Shown here: positions 27,724 through 35,096 of the stretch, piece by piece
Layout of the letters: every line of letters begins with the position of its first letter
How positions within the stretch are numbered: position 1 is the first letter of the stretch
Source: Faecalibacterium sp. UBA1762
GTDB taxonomy: Bacteria > Bacillota > Clostridia > Oscillospirales > Ruminococcaceae
Length of the DNA stretch: 50,821 nt
Reading direction: 5' to 3'
Assembly (NCBI GenBank): GCA_002314755.1
Contig: DCHC01000052.1
Coordinates: 1-50,821, forward strand
Translations under genes and position numbers: made by a program
The notes under the pieces: generated by a model
Databases searched by the model: none
Told to the model about the DNA's origin: nothing
The model's input: only the letters and a program-made list of their open reading frames with translations

Positions 27724-28287
27724 TTACACACCGGGAGTCCATTCCGAAGGAAAAAGTCCTTGTGTGTTTTCGTTAAGATACTGTTTTAAGAACAGCGCCA
27801 CCTGCGGCTCGGCCAGGCTGACCTCGCCCAAAATGGCCCGCAGCTCTCTGGTATCCAGACAGAAGCTCTGCTCATCCACCTGTTGGGTGCAGATAAAATC
27901 TATATCCGGCGAGCACTGTATCAGTGACACGAAGGTATCGTTCAGCTGCCCCATTGGCGGCATATCAATGCAATCGGTTTGAAACCATGCCTTGACGGTG
28001 GTCCCTTTGCCCTGCTCGCTTTGTATGGAAAGGTCGCCCCCGGTCAGCTGCGCCGTCATACGAAACAGCGGCAACCCCAACCCAACCTTGCGCGTGGTAC
28101 GAGTAGTGTAGAACGGGTCGGTCACGCCAGCCAGCACCTGCGGGCTCATACCGCAGCCGTTGTCGGTGATGGTGACCGTAAGGGTGTGGGGCGCTTTTTG
28201 CAGCGCCACCGATATTTCGATGACAGTTGCCCCCGCGCGAACGGAGTTTTGCGCCACATCAAGGATATTCAGAGAAAGCTCCTGCAT
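27724..28287 (-). CDS. Stand-alone histidine-kinase-like ATPase (HATPase_c)
   Basis: The 187-residue protein has a GHKL ATP-binding fold: N box NILDVAQNSVRAGA near residue 7, DNGCGMS near 42, and a G2 box VGLGLPLFRM followed by GGDLSIQSEQGKGT. It lacks a dimerisation/phosphoacceptor domain and a sensor. The last 70 residues match nothing I recognise. It sits between the hydC-like gene and the small ferredoxin gene, 5 bases after the former. That placement is seen in other clostridial hydrogenase operons, which suggests a regulatory or protein-modifying role. It could act as an anti-sigma-like kinase; this is inference. Confidence 0.85.
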   Translation of the reverse strand: MQELSLNILDVAQNSVRAGATVIEISVALQKAPHTLTVTITDNGCGMSPQVLAGVTDPFYTTRTTRKVGLGLPLFRMTAQLTGGDLSIQSEQGKGTTVKAWFQTDCIDMPPMGQLNDTFVSLIQCSPDIDFICTQQVDEQSFCLDTRELRAILGEVSLAEPQVALFLKQYLNENTQGLFPSEWTPGV

Positions 28288-28292
28288 GAGAA

Positions 28293-28781
28293 TTAATACT
28301 TAGCGAGGATATCGTCCAGCATATCCGGGGTCAGACGGCCGTAGACATCATCATTGATGGTCATAACGGGAGCCAGACCGCAAGCGCCGATGCAACGGCA
28401 GGCATCCAGGCTGAACTTACCGTCAGAGGTGCATTCGCCGCTGCCGATGCCCAGCTTAGACTGCAGCTCCTCAAAGATCTTGCCGCTGCCCTTTACGTAG
28501 CAAGCGGTACCCAGGCAGACGGAAATCTTGTAGTCGCCCTTGGGGCACAGGGAAAACTGTGCATAGAAGGTGGAGATACCATACAGGTCCTCCAGGGGAA
28601 CATTCATTCCCTCAGCGATCATACGCTGCACTTCAATGGGCAGGTAGCCATAGATCTCCTGTGCTTTCTGCAGTGCTGCAAGCTCAACATCATCACGACC
28701 CTGATGCTCCTGCATCCAGGCGCGCAGCTCAGCTTCCTGCTCTGCTGTGCCTTTGAAAGGCACGGTAGAAAACTTTCTCAT
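28293..28781 (-). CDS. hydC: HydC / NuoE-like [2Fe-2S] subunit
   Basis: The 162-residue protein has the NuoE helical N-terminus (IYGYLPIEVQRMIAEGMN) and the thioredoxin-like [2Fe-2S] domain with CLGTAC and CRCIGACGLAPVM, the CX4C...CX3C ligand set. It is the promoter-proximal gene of the hydrogenase operon and would pass electrons between the HydB flavin site and HydA. Confidence 0.93.
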   Translation of the reverse strand: MRKFSTVPFKGTAEQEAELRAWMQEHQGRDDVELAALQKAQEIYGYLPIEVQRMIAEGMNVPLEDLYGISTFYAQFSLCPKGDYKISVCLGTACYVKGSGKIFEELQSKLGIGSGECTSDGKFSLDACRCIGACGLAPVMTINDDVYGRLTPDMLDDILAKY

Positions 28782-28884
28782 AGCTTTTCCTCCATTTTTT
28801 TGTACGGGTTTTTGCAGACAATCCGCTACAAAACACCCGCCTTTGTTGTTTGCGAAAGGGTTTTGTTAGTTTTTTCACAGACAC

Positions 28885-28913
28885 AACCAATTATAACATA
28901 GCTTTAGTTATAA
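28885..28913 (-). promoter_or_regulatory. Hydrogenase operon promoter with overlapping inverted repeat
   Basis: A consensus TATAAT lies on the minus strand in the TTATAAC/GTTATAA region, with only a poor -35 box (TGGATT) 17 bases upstream. A perfect 7-base inverted repeat with 9-base spacing (28891-28897 and 28907-28913) covers the -10 box and suggests a repressor or redox-sensor site. The rest of the 328-base gap (28782-29109) holds the leader and the weak terminator at 29019-29047. Confidence 0.5.
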
Positions 28914-29014
28914 ATCCACTGTTTTTTGCATTTTAATGAATATTTTTCGTGTTTTTTCTGCAGCGAAAATTACCGGTATTTAGCCGGTCAGCCAGTTCTT
29001 CCGGTTATAGAACA

Positions 29015-29047
29015 CAAAACGACTTCCCCCTATCTGAAGAAAGTCGT
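29015..29047 (-). terminator. Weak terminator after the DMT transporter gene
   Basis: On the minus strand ACGACTT and AAGTCGT (29041-29047 with 29019-29025) form a 7-base-pair stem followed by TTTTG. Confidence 0.4.
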
Positions 29048-29109
29048 CGGAAGTATTCCTGTATTGCACAGGGTTTTGTCACAGAACGGTACGGTTATCC
29101 TCTCACGCC

Positions 29110-29997
29110 TTACAGCTGTGTAAGCAGCACGGCAGCAAAGGTCAGGGCACTGCCGATCAGTTCCATACCGGTCAGGTGCTGATGAAGCAGAATCGCGCCG
29201 GAAATAGCCGCAAAGACCGACTCCAAGCTCATCAGCAGCGAAGCCACCGCGGGCGGGGTGTTGCGCTGACCCACAATCTGCAAAGTAAAAGCGACGGCGC
29301 CGGAAAATATAGCGGCAAACAGCAGCGGCACAATGGCCTGCAGTAAGCCCTCCAAAGAGGGGTTCTCCCAGGTAAAGGCGATCAGGGTGGAAAGCACGCC
29401 GCTGACAGTAAACTGCACGCAGCAAAGCAGCATGGCGTTGGTGCGGTCTACATACCGGTCCACCATCATAATTTGCAGCGCGTAACAGAAAGCGCTGCCG
29501 ATCAGGCACAGTTCCCCTCTGGTCAGGGCAAGGGCGCCACCGCCGCAAAGCAGATAGCTGCCTGCACAGGCAAGCACAACCGCAAGCCAGACCTTCATCG
29601 TGATCCTTTTCCCTGTAAAGATGCCAAGCAACGGTACAAAAATCATGTACAGTGCAGTCAAAAAACCGGATTTTCCGGCTGAGGTATCCACCAGAGCAAT
29701 CTGCTGCAGGGAGGAAGCCGCAAACAGTGCCAGACCGCAAACTGCGCCTCCCCCAAACAGTGCCTTGCGGTCATAGCCGCAGGCAGGCTGCTTTTTGCCC
29801 ATCAGCACCCAAGCGGGCAGCAGGACAACCGCGGTTATCAGGCCACGGGTCCCATTAAAGGTCATAGGCTGAACATATTCCATTGCCTTACTCTGGGCGA
29901 CAAATGCCACGCCCCAGATCAGGGCAGCCAAAAACAGACAGCCTGCGGAAAGATATTCTTTTAAGGTATGAAGCCTGGAAAATGCTTTCTTTTTCAT
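29110..29997 (-). CDS. DMT-superfamily transporter (EamA)
   Basis: The 295-residue protein contains two EamA repeats with about ten hydrophobic segments. The first begins with LAALIWGVAFVAQSKAMEY and the pre-repeat motif NGTRGLI, and the second with GELCLIGSAFCYALQIMMVDRY. It closes with VASLLMSLESVFAAISGAI, typical of drug/metabolite exporters. The substrate is unknown. No good ribosome binding site is visible; an AAGGA lies 14 bases upstream. Confidence 0.9.
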   Translation of the reverse strand: MKKKAFSRLHTLKEYLSAGCLFLAALIWGVAFVAQSKAMEYVQPMTFNGTRGLITAVVLLPAWVLMGKKQPACGYDRKALFGGGAVCGLALFAASSLQQIALVDTSAGKSGFLTALYMIFVPLLGIFTGKRITMKVWLAVVLACAGSYLLCGGGALALTRGELCLIGSAFCYALQIMMVDRYVDRTNAMLLCCVQFTVSGVLSTLIAFTWENPSLEGLLQAIVPLLFAAIFSGAVAFTLQIVGQRNTPPAVASLLMSLESVFAAISGAILLHQHLTGMELIGSALTFAAVLLTQL

Positions 29998-30081
29998 TTG
30001 GGTATGCGTATCCTTTGCTACGGTCTGAGGAAAAATCTCGATAATAAGCGCCCGCTCCTGCAGGACAAAACGGTGGCCGGC

Positions 30082-30540
30082 TTATTCCACACCGGTCAGC
30101 TTGCCCAGATTGACCCGGGTATCGTGCAAATCCCGTGCCTTTTTTGCAAGGCCATCCTCCGCCTGGCGCAGCACGCCCTCACAGTATTCCTTAGCCTGAC
30201 GGCGAAGCTCCTTGGTCTGCTGGGCAGCCGCGCTCAGCTGTTCGGCAGCGCGAGCTTCGCTGGCCTTGACAACCTCGGATTCGCTCACCAGCATCTCGGC
30301 GCGATCCTGTGCCCGCCTGACAATGGCGTCCGCCTCTTTGCGCGCGTTCTCAATAATCTCAGTGCGATCCTTGACAATAGCCTTGGCCTGACGTACTTCC
30401 TCCGGCAGGCTGAGCTTGATTTCGCTCATCAGGTCACGAATATGTTCCACATCCACCAGCCGCTTGCCACCGGAAAAAGGCAGTCCGGTGGAATCCACTA
30501 AGGTCTCGTCCATCTCGTTCAGAATCTGATCAATGCTCAT
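30082..30540 (-). CDS. Coiled-coil protein of unknown function
   Basis: I do not recognise a named family. The 152-residue product starts MSIDQILNEMDE with an AGGAG element upstream. After a short N-terminal segment it is rich in charged residues with long heptad-like stretches (VRQAKAIVKDRTEIIENARK, and the alanine-rich region from about residue 80 to 120), as in ATP-synthase b-subunit or DivIVA-like coiled coils. No membrane segment or signal is present. It follows coaD and rsmD in the same direction, a position where Clostridia often carry a conserved coiled-coil gene, so a link to cell-envelope or division scaffolding is possible but unproven. Confidence 0.75.
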   Translation of the reverse strand: MSIDQILNEMDETLVDSTGLPFSGGKRLVDVEHIRDLMSEIKLSLPEEVRQAKAIVKDRTEIIENARKEADAIVRRAQDRAEMLVSESEVVKASEARAAEQLSAAAQQTKELRRQAKEYCEGVLRQAEDGLAKKARDLHDTRVNLGKLTGVE

Positions 30541-30622
30541 GGTGTTCTCCTCTTCTTTCTCTCATGTTGCAAGGTCGGGATAACGGCTGCCCGGCCTTAT
30601 TGTTTCTGTTGCATTGTGAGAA

Positions 30623-31105
30623 TTAGTTTTGCTGTAGAAATTGCCTTACCAGCAGGGCACAGGCGGCGGGGATGATGCCCTCAGTGGACTGTCCGTACCG
30701 CAGCATCTCCCTGGCAACGGTGCTGCTGACCCAGCTGACCGCCGGGGCGGCAGCCAAATAAACGCTTTCCAGTCCCGGGCAAAGCCGGCTGTTGACCTGG
30801 GCGATAGGGGCCTCGTACTCAAAATCCGCACCGGTACGCAGCCCTTTGACCAAGACTGTTGCGCCCATCCGCCGGGCAACATCCGCCACCAGCTCCGGCG
30901 TGGATACCACCTGTACATTAACAAGACCGGCACAGGCAGCCTGCAACAAAGCGACCCGCTGCTGCGGGGTAAAAAAGCCCCTTTTAGCAGAATTGACCGA
31001 AACCAGCACCACCACTTGATCAAACAGGGCGGCGGCGCGAGTGATGATATCCATATGACCCACGGTAACCGGGTCAAAGCTACCTGGGCAGATTGCTGTT
31101 TTCAT
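30623..31105 (-). CDS. coaD: Phosphopantetheine adenylyltransferase
   Basis: The 160-residue product from the ATG at 31105 has the full length of the family. It starts with CPGSFDPVTVGHMDII, the nucleotidyltransferase T/HxGH site, and has LVKGLRTGADFEYE near residue 86 and WVSSTVAREML near 125. It makes dephospho-CoA from 4'-phosphopantetheine in CoA synthesis. A GTG at 31117 is an alternative start. It follows rsmD by 60 bases, the usual rsmD-coaD order. Confidence 0.95.
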   Translation of the reverse strand: MKTAICPGSFDPVTVGHMDIITRAAALFDQVVVLVSVNSAKRGFFTPQQRVALLQAACAGLVNVQVVSTPELVADVARRMGATVLVKGLRTGADFEYEAPIAQVNSRLCPGLESVYLAAAPAVSWVSSTVAREMLRYGQSTEGIIPAACALLVRQFLQQN

Positions 31106-31165
31106 CCTGTCATGCACTCCTATCCCCAAAGGGAGATTTTACAGGTCGGGTTCAACCGTACCGGG

Positions 31166-31711
31166 TCATTCCTCCGCCTTTTGATATTTAGTCACCTTGA
31201 CAGTACCGTAACGATACTGCTTTACCTGGGTAAGACCTTCCACCTGCAGGGGCAGCTCTGCCTCCGGCTCGCTTTCACACAGAACAAGGCCACCCGGCGC
31301 AGTATGGGCGGCAACCGCAGGCAACAACGCCTGCAGGGTACCGTAGCGATAAGGCGGATCCAAAAACACAATATCAAAAGCTTCTTTATTACCTGCCAAA
31401 AAGCTTTCGGCAGTCATGTTCACAATACGGCTTTGCTTATATAGGCCGCAATCCCGGGCATTTTGGGTGACCACCTGCACCGCCGCAGGGTTCCGGTCCA
31501 CAAACACGGCAAAGGCGGCCTCGCGGCTGAGAGCCTCCAGCCCCATCTGTCCACTTCCTGCGAACAAATCCAATACCTTAGCGCCTGGCACTACAAACTG
31601 AACAGAGGAGAAAATTCCCTCCTTCACTCGCTCCAGGGTGGGGCGGGTCTCCTCTCCCTCCAAGGTCTGCAGCTTATGCCCCCGTGCCATACCGGCAATT
31701 ATTCTCATCAT
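31166..31711 (-). CDS. rsmD: 16S rRNA (guanine966-N2)-methyltransferase
   Basis: The 181-residue protein has the conserved start RIIAGMARGHKL and RPTLERVKEGIFSS, the SAM-binding VLDLFAGSGQMGLEAL, and the catalytic FLDPPYRYG. It methylates G966 in the small subunit rRNA. Its strong promoter lies about 90 bases upstream. Tandem ATG codons at 31711 and 31708 are both possible starts; no clear Shine-Dalgarno sequence is visible. Confidence 0.95.
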   Translation of the reverse strand: MMRIIAGMARGHKLQTLEGEETRPTLERVKEGIFSSVQFVVPGAKVLDLFAGSGQMGLEALSREAAFAVFVDRNPAAVQVVTQNARDCGLYKQSRIVNMTAESFLAGNKEAFDIVFLDPPYRYGTLQALLPAVAAHTAPGGLVLCESEPEAELPLQVEGLTQVKQYRYGTVKVTKYQKAEE

Positions 31712-31800
31712 ATTGGTTATCCCTTTCCGGAAGGAAGAAGAGCTGGGGCCTTCTTCCCTCTGAACATACAGATATTGTTATCCTTATTTCACATTTTATT

Positions 31801-31829
31801 AATATATCTTTTCCGATGGATTTTGTCAA
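31801..31829 (-). promoter_or_regulatory. Strong promoter for rsmD-coaD
   Basis: A perfect TTGACA (31824-31829), 17-base spacer and TATATT (31801-31806) on the minus strand directly follow the terminator of the small RNA. Confidence 0.75.
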
Positions 31830-31837
31830 GCAATATC

Positions 31838-31988
31838 GCAAAAGCAAGAAACGGCAAGAGTTTGCGGACAACTCTTGTCGTTTCTTGCTTTTTATATAGG
31901 AGAAGAAAATGAGAAGAAATCAAATTTCAAGTAGCCGGTGCTCCCGCTTGGGCGTTCACTCTGTCCTCGCTTCGCTATCAATGCTACA
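31838..31988 (-). ncRNA. Probable free-standing structured small RNA, about 150 nt
   Basis: The segment has its own promoter (31995-32023) and a terminator, and no convincing reading frame on the minus strand. The inferred transcript starts near 31988 and ends in a 19-base-pair hairpin (31844-31862 with 31870-31888, 7-base loop) followed by TTTT. A closing stem pairs GTAGC (31983-31987) with GCTAC (31931-31935), extended by CA/TG beyond a T-T mismatch. A second hairpin GAAAT-TTG-ATTTC lies at 31916-31928. The enclosed region is GC-rich, with AGCGAAGCGAGGACAGAG and GCGGGAGCACCGG. I cannot name the family; the raiA motif of anaerobic Firmicutes would be a reasonable one to test. Transcript ends are inferred from promoter and terminator. 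Confidence 0.62.
31840..31888 (-). terminator. Terminator of the small RNA
   Basis: A 19-base-pair stem with one wobble pair and a 7-base loop is followed on the minus strand by TTTT. The plus-strand side also ends in TTTTT, so it may act in both directions. Confidence 0.8.
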
Positions 31989-31994
31989 TGCACT

Positions 31995-32023
31995 ATTATA
32001 CACATTTTTCCACACTCTGTCAT
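31995..32023 (-). promoter_or_regulatory. Promoter of the small RNA
   Basis: On the minus strand ATGACA (32018-32023), 17-base spacer and TATAAT (31995-32000). It faces no protein-coding gene, only the structured segment and its terminator. Confidence 0.6.
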
Positions 32024-32368
32024 CGCATATCGTCCGAAATACATTGCAGATTTTCCCTCGTTGAAGTAAAGGAAAAGAGGCGAGAAAAATAATGTCCGAA
32101 AACAAAAAAGGAACCAGCTTTAAAACAGAAATTCCGACAGAAATTCTGATGCGAACAGCTCATAAAACGATTTATCTCTTTATGCGGACACATCAGGCAA
32201 ACCAATCCGTCAAACCGTATCGCTCTGCACCCGGGTCACCTAAGTTACCGCCATCTGTTCTATTTCAAAAAATAACGCAGATTGTTTACAGCAAAAATCC
32301 ACTGAGACGATTCTCCTCTGACACGAATAATTTACTGCATCGACGGATTTGACAACCGGTTCACTGTT
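32024..32368. other. Gap between small-RNA promoter and uvrC, no gene supported
   Basis: This AT-rich stretch follows the uvrC stop. It contains an 86-codon plus-strand reading frame (32092-32352) with only a weak ribosome binding site and no recognisable product, which I do not accept as a gene. I see no convincing terminator directly behind uvrC. Confidence 0.4.
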
Positions 32369-34321
32369 TTATTTTTGCTGCCGCTGCGCACCGTCCCCAT
32401 GAAAATAGACATATACTGCCTTTGCCGCCGGAGTGCTTACCCCTTTGACCGCAGCAAGCTGTTCTGCCGTAGCTCCGCTGACAGCGGCGACCGTTTTAAA
32501 CGTGCCAAGCAAAGCCTTTGCAGTGGCATCCCCCACACCGGGTATCCGGGTCAGTGTGGAGGAAAAGCTCTTCTTTTTTGCCTGCTGCCGCTGGTAGGTG
32601 ATGGCAAACCGGTGGACCTCATCCTGTACCGAGGTGATAAAAGCAAATACCATCTGGCTGCGGTGGATATCAAGCTCACCCTGAGGCGATACCAATGCGC
32701 GGGTGCGGTGATGGCTATCCTTAACCATGCCAAAGACTGGCACATCGACAAAAGGAGTACCCTGCAACACTGACTGCACTGCGGAAAGCTGACCGGCACC
32801 GCCATCCAACAAAATCAGATCCGGGCGAACGGCAAACTGATTGACCGGCGCAGCAGTCTCTTCTTCGGGCTGGGAATCCGATTCATCCGGCTGTGACACA
32901 TCATCGGCCTTCTCCGCCAGGGCATTGCGGGTGGTGTATTCATCCACCCTGCGGGTCAGAGTCTCTGCCATACTGGCGTAATCGTCCGTGCCGGTCACTG
33001 TCTGCATCTTAAACCGTCGGTAACCGGAACGGTAGGGTTTGCCCCCCCGAAAAACCACCATGCCCGCCACGCTGGTGCCGTCGCCCCAGTTGGAAATATC
33101 ATAGCTTTCTATCACCTGCGGCGCTGCAGATAGACCCAGCATACCTGCCAGCTCCTCCAGCACCCGCTCCTCCCTGCCGGTACGACCCTGCTCTCGGGCA
33201 AGACGGTCCATGGCATTGGTATAGGCCATCTGAACCAGACGCAGCGGATCGCCCCTTTGCGGCACAAAAATACGCACCCTGGTACCCCGCACCTGTCCCA
33301 GCAGCTGCTCTAAATCGGTTGCGTCCTCCGGCAAAACATCCACGGCGATCAAGGGCGGGACTGCCTCGTAGCCGGTCTGGTCGGCATGAGCCTCCACCCC
33401 TTCAGTCAGGTAATACCGAGGGTAAAACTGCTCCCGTACCGCAGCATCATCGGTGGTATCACGAAAAAGATACTCCTGTTTGTCCACCAGACGGCCGTCA
33501 CGAAACCGCAGCACGGCAACGCACACTGCCGAAGCGCTGCGGGCAATGGCGACGACATCCTGACTGCCGATTTTGCTGGTGACCACATTCTGCCCGGCAG
33601 AAACCTTTTCGATAGCGGTCATCTGATCCCGATAACGGGCGGCTGCCTCAAAATCCAGCCGTTCACTTGCTTGCAGCATCTTATCCTTTAAAACGCTCTG
33701 TATCTCATTCTTGCCAAGCCGGATCATCCGCTCGGCATCCTGCACACGTTGCAAATATTCCTCGTGGCCGATTTTACCGCTGCAAACGGCGCAGCAACGA
33801 CCGATATGGGCGTTCAGACATGGACGGCCTTTGCGGATTTCCTGTGGAAAACGCCGAGTACATGTGGGCAGTCCAAAGGAGGTGACTGCCGTTTCCACAA
33901 GCCGGTTCACTGCCAAATGGGAGGTATAGGGTCCAATGTAGGTCGCGTCATCCTCTGTCTTTTGCAGAACTGCAGTGATGCGAGGATACGGCTCTTTACT
34001 GATACGGATATAACTATAGCCCTTATCGTCCTTCAGCAGAATATTGTACTTAGGCTTATGCAGCTTGATCTGGCTGCACTCCAACACCAGCGCCTCAAAC
34101 TCACTTTGGGTGACAATGACCTCAAAGCTGAATGCATGCAGGATCATCTGGGTAACCTTGGCATCATGGGGAACCCCCTCGCGAAAATACTGAGATACCC
34201 GGGTACGCAGCCGCTTTGCCTTGCCGATATATATGATTTCATCCGCCTTGTTACGAATGATATAGACGCCCGGCAGCAAGGGCAGGTTCCATGCCTTTTC
34301 GAACAACTCTTGCTTGGTCAA
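32369..34321 (-). CDS. uvrC: Excinuclease ABC subunit C
   Basis: The 650-residue protein has the N-terminal GIY-YIG nuclease (LPGVYIIRNK...EIIYIGKAKRLRTRV), the Cys-containing CLNAHIGRCCAVCSGKI, the UVR motif (LDFEAAARYRDQM near 215), the RNase H-like C-terminal nuclease (ESYDISNWGDGTSVAGMVVF) and a terminal helix-hairpin-helix pair. It makes both incisions in UvrABC nucleotide excision repair. Translation appears to start at TTG (34321), with GAGGGGG 9 bases upstream. A 30-residue acidic insertion (rich in D, E and P) precedes the LILLDGGAGQL motif, making it longer than the usual 600 residues. Confidence 0.96.
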   Translation of the reverse strand: MTKQELFEKAWNLPLLPGVYIIRNKADEIIYIGKAKRLRTRVSQYFREGVPHDAKVTQMILHAFSFEVIVTQSEFEALVLECSQIKLHKPKYNILLKDDKGYSYIRISKEPYPRITAVLQKTEDDATYIGPYTSHLAVNRLVETAVTSFGLPTCTRRFPQEIRKGRPCLNAHIGRCCAVCSGKIGHEEYLQRVQDAERMIRLGKNEIQSVLKDKMLQASERLDFEAAARYRDQMTAIEKVSAGQNVVTSKIGSQDVVAIARSASAVCVAVLRFRDGRLVDKQEYLFRDTTDDAAVREQFYPRYYLTEGVEAHADQTGYEAVPPLIAVDVLPEDATDLEQLLGQVRGTRVRIFVPQRGDPLRLVQMAYTNAMDRLAREQGRTGREERVLEELAGMLGLSAAPQVIESYDISNWGDGTSVAGMVVFRGGKPYRSGYRRFKMQTVTGTDDYASMAETLTRRVDEYTTRNALAEKADDVSQPDESDSQPEEETAAPVNQFAVRPDLILLDGGAGQLSAVQSVLQGTPFVDVPVFGMVKDSHHRTRALVSPQGELDIHRSQMVFAFITSVQDEVHRFAITYQRQQAKKKSFSSTLTRIPGVGDATAKALLGTFKTVAAVSGATAEQLAAVKGVSTPAAKAVYVYFHGDGAQRQQK

Positions 34322-34359
34322 CAGTACGCGCCCCCTCGCTGTAAAAATTATCTTATAAT

Positions 34360-34389
34360 ATTATAGTACAAAAAAAGCAGAAAAAACAA
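34360..34389 (-). promoter_or_regulatory. Candidate uvrC promoter
   Basis: On the minus strand TTGTTT (34384-34389), an 18-base spacer and TATAAT (34360-34365), about 40 bases before the TTG start. Confidence 0.45.
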
Positions 34390-34490
34390 GAGGCCACACG
34401 CGAAGCCAACCTATGCAAAAATCCGTGTAAAATGCCCAACCACGAACGAGCAAAACGGCATAGCTTGCAACCGGCTGAGTAGAGTATTCA

Positions 34491-34525
34491 CTAAAAAACT
34501 GCCCCACCGGAACCGGCAGGGCAGT
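34491..34525 (-). terminator. Terminator of ptsH
   Basis: On the minus strand ACTGCCC pairs with GGGCAGT around an inner GC-rich stem (34498-34525), followed by TTTTTT. Confidence 0.8.
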
Positions 34526-34550
34526 CTGGAATAAAGCGATCTATGGTAAA

Positions 34551-34814
34551 TCAGTCAGCAAAACCGGAATTGACCAGTTTGACCAAACCCTCAACGGCCT
34601 GCTGCTCATCTGCACCGTCAGCAATAATACGGATGGTGGTACCCCCGACAATACCCAAGGACAAAACGCCCAGCAAGCTCTTGGCGTTGACACGGCGCTC
34701 TTCTTTTTCTACCCAAATGAAAGATTTAAACTCGTTAGCCTTCTGAATAAAGAAGGTAGCGGGACGGGCATGCAAACCAACCTGATTTTCAACGGTTACT
34801 TCTTTTACAAACAT
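34551..34814 (-). CDS. ptsH: Phosphocarrier protein HPr
   Basis: The 87-residue product starts at the ATG at 34814, 10 bases after AGGAG. It has GLHARPA with the phosphoacceptor His15 and VNAKSLLGVLSLG with Ser46, the HPr kinase site of Gram-positive carbon catabolite control. It relays phosphate from enzyme I to sugar-specific EII proteins in the cytosol. The gene stands alone with its own promoter and terminator; ptsI is not nearby, an arrangement seen in many Clostridia. Confidence 0.95.
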   Translation of the reverse strand: MFVKEVTVENQVGLHARPATFFIQKANEFKSFIWVEKEERRVNAKSLLGVLSLGIVGGTTIRIIADGADEQQAVEGLVKLVNSGFAD

Positions 34815-34883
34815 AGTGACAACACTCCTAATTTCATATGTCGTTGAGCGTTTGGCAGATACATTCTGCCTTTGCACACCATA

Positions 34884-34912
34884 ACTATAACCCAATTTAT
34901 GCCGTTAGTCAA
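34884..34912 (-). promoter_or_regulatory. Promoter of ptsH
   Basis: On the minus strand TTGACT (34907-34912), 17 bases and TATAGT (34884-34889). The leader contains a small hairpin GGCAGA/TCTGCC (34854-34870). Confidence 0.7.
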
Positions 34913-35054
34913 CGCATTTTTTAACATTTGTCGCAAATTCTCAAAAATGACAGCTTTGCCCTGCCAAAACCGGTAATTATTCTGCTATTTGCATAAATAG
35001 TTTTGAACAAACTGTACAAGATATACAGCAGTTATCCACATTTTTTCAACCATA

Positions 35055-35096
35055 CAAAAAGCAGCAACCATACTAACCGGTCATTTGGTCTGCTTT
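35055..35096 (-). terminator. Terminator overlapping the trmD stop codon
   Basis: On the minus strand AAGCAGACCA (35086-35095) pairs with TGGT and CTGCTT (35059-35070, 2-base bulge), followed by TTTTTG. The trmD stop lies inside the hairpin loop. Confidence 0.6.

Noticed and set aside
28861..28890. Possible Rex operator upstream of the hyd operon (TTGTGT...AACAA)
   Set aside because: Half-sites are 24 bases apart overall and diverge from the 18-base Rex consensus.
30570..30602. Possible hairpin between the coiled-coil and coaD genes
   Set aside because: Stem has a central mismatch and no T-run; not convincing as terminator or regulator.
31928..31945. Similarity of AGCACCGGCTA to a 16S rRNA segment
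   Set aside because: Only 11 bases match; the flanks do not resemble rRNA.
31909..32064. 51-codon plus-strand frame with a strong AGGAG-type site just after a hairpin
   Set aside because: It lies antisense to the structured RNA. The purine-rich stretch comes from that RNA's pyrimidine-rich tail, and the peptide has no recognisable features.
32092..32352. 86-codon plus-strand frame downstream of uvrC
   Set aside because: Weak ribosome site, no promoter directly upstream, no recognisable domain, and antisense to the uvrC downstream region.
35032..35040. Perfect DnaA box TTATCCACA
   Set aside because: It is a single copy with no AT-rich cluster, dnaA or dnaN nearby, so chance is the best explanation.
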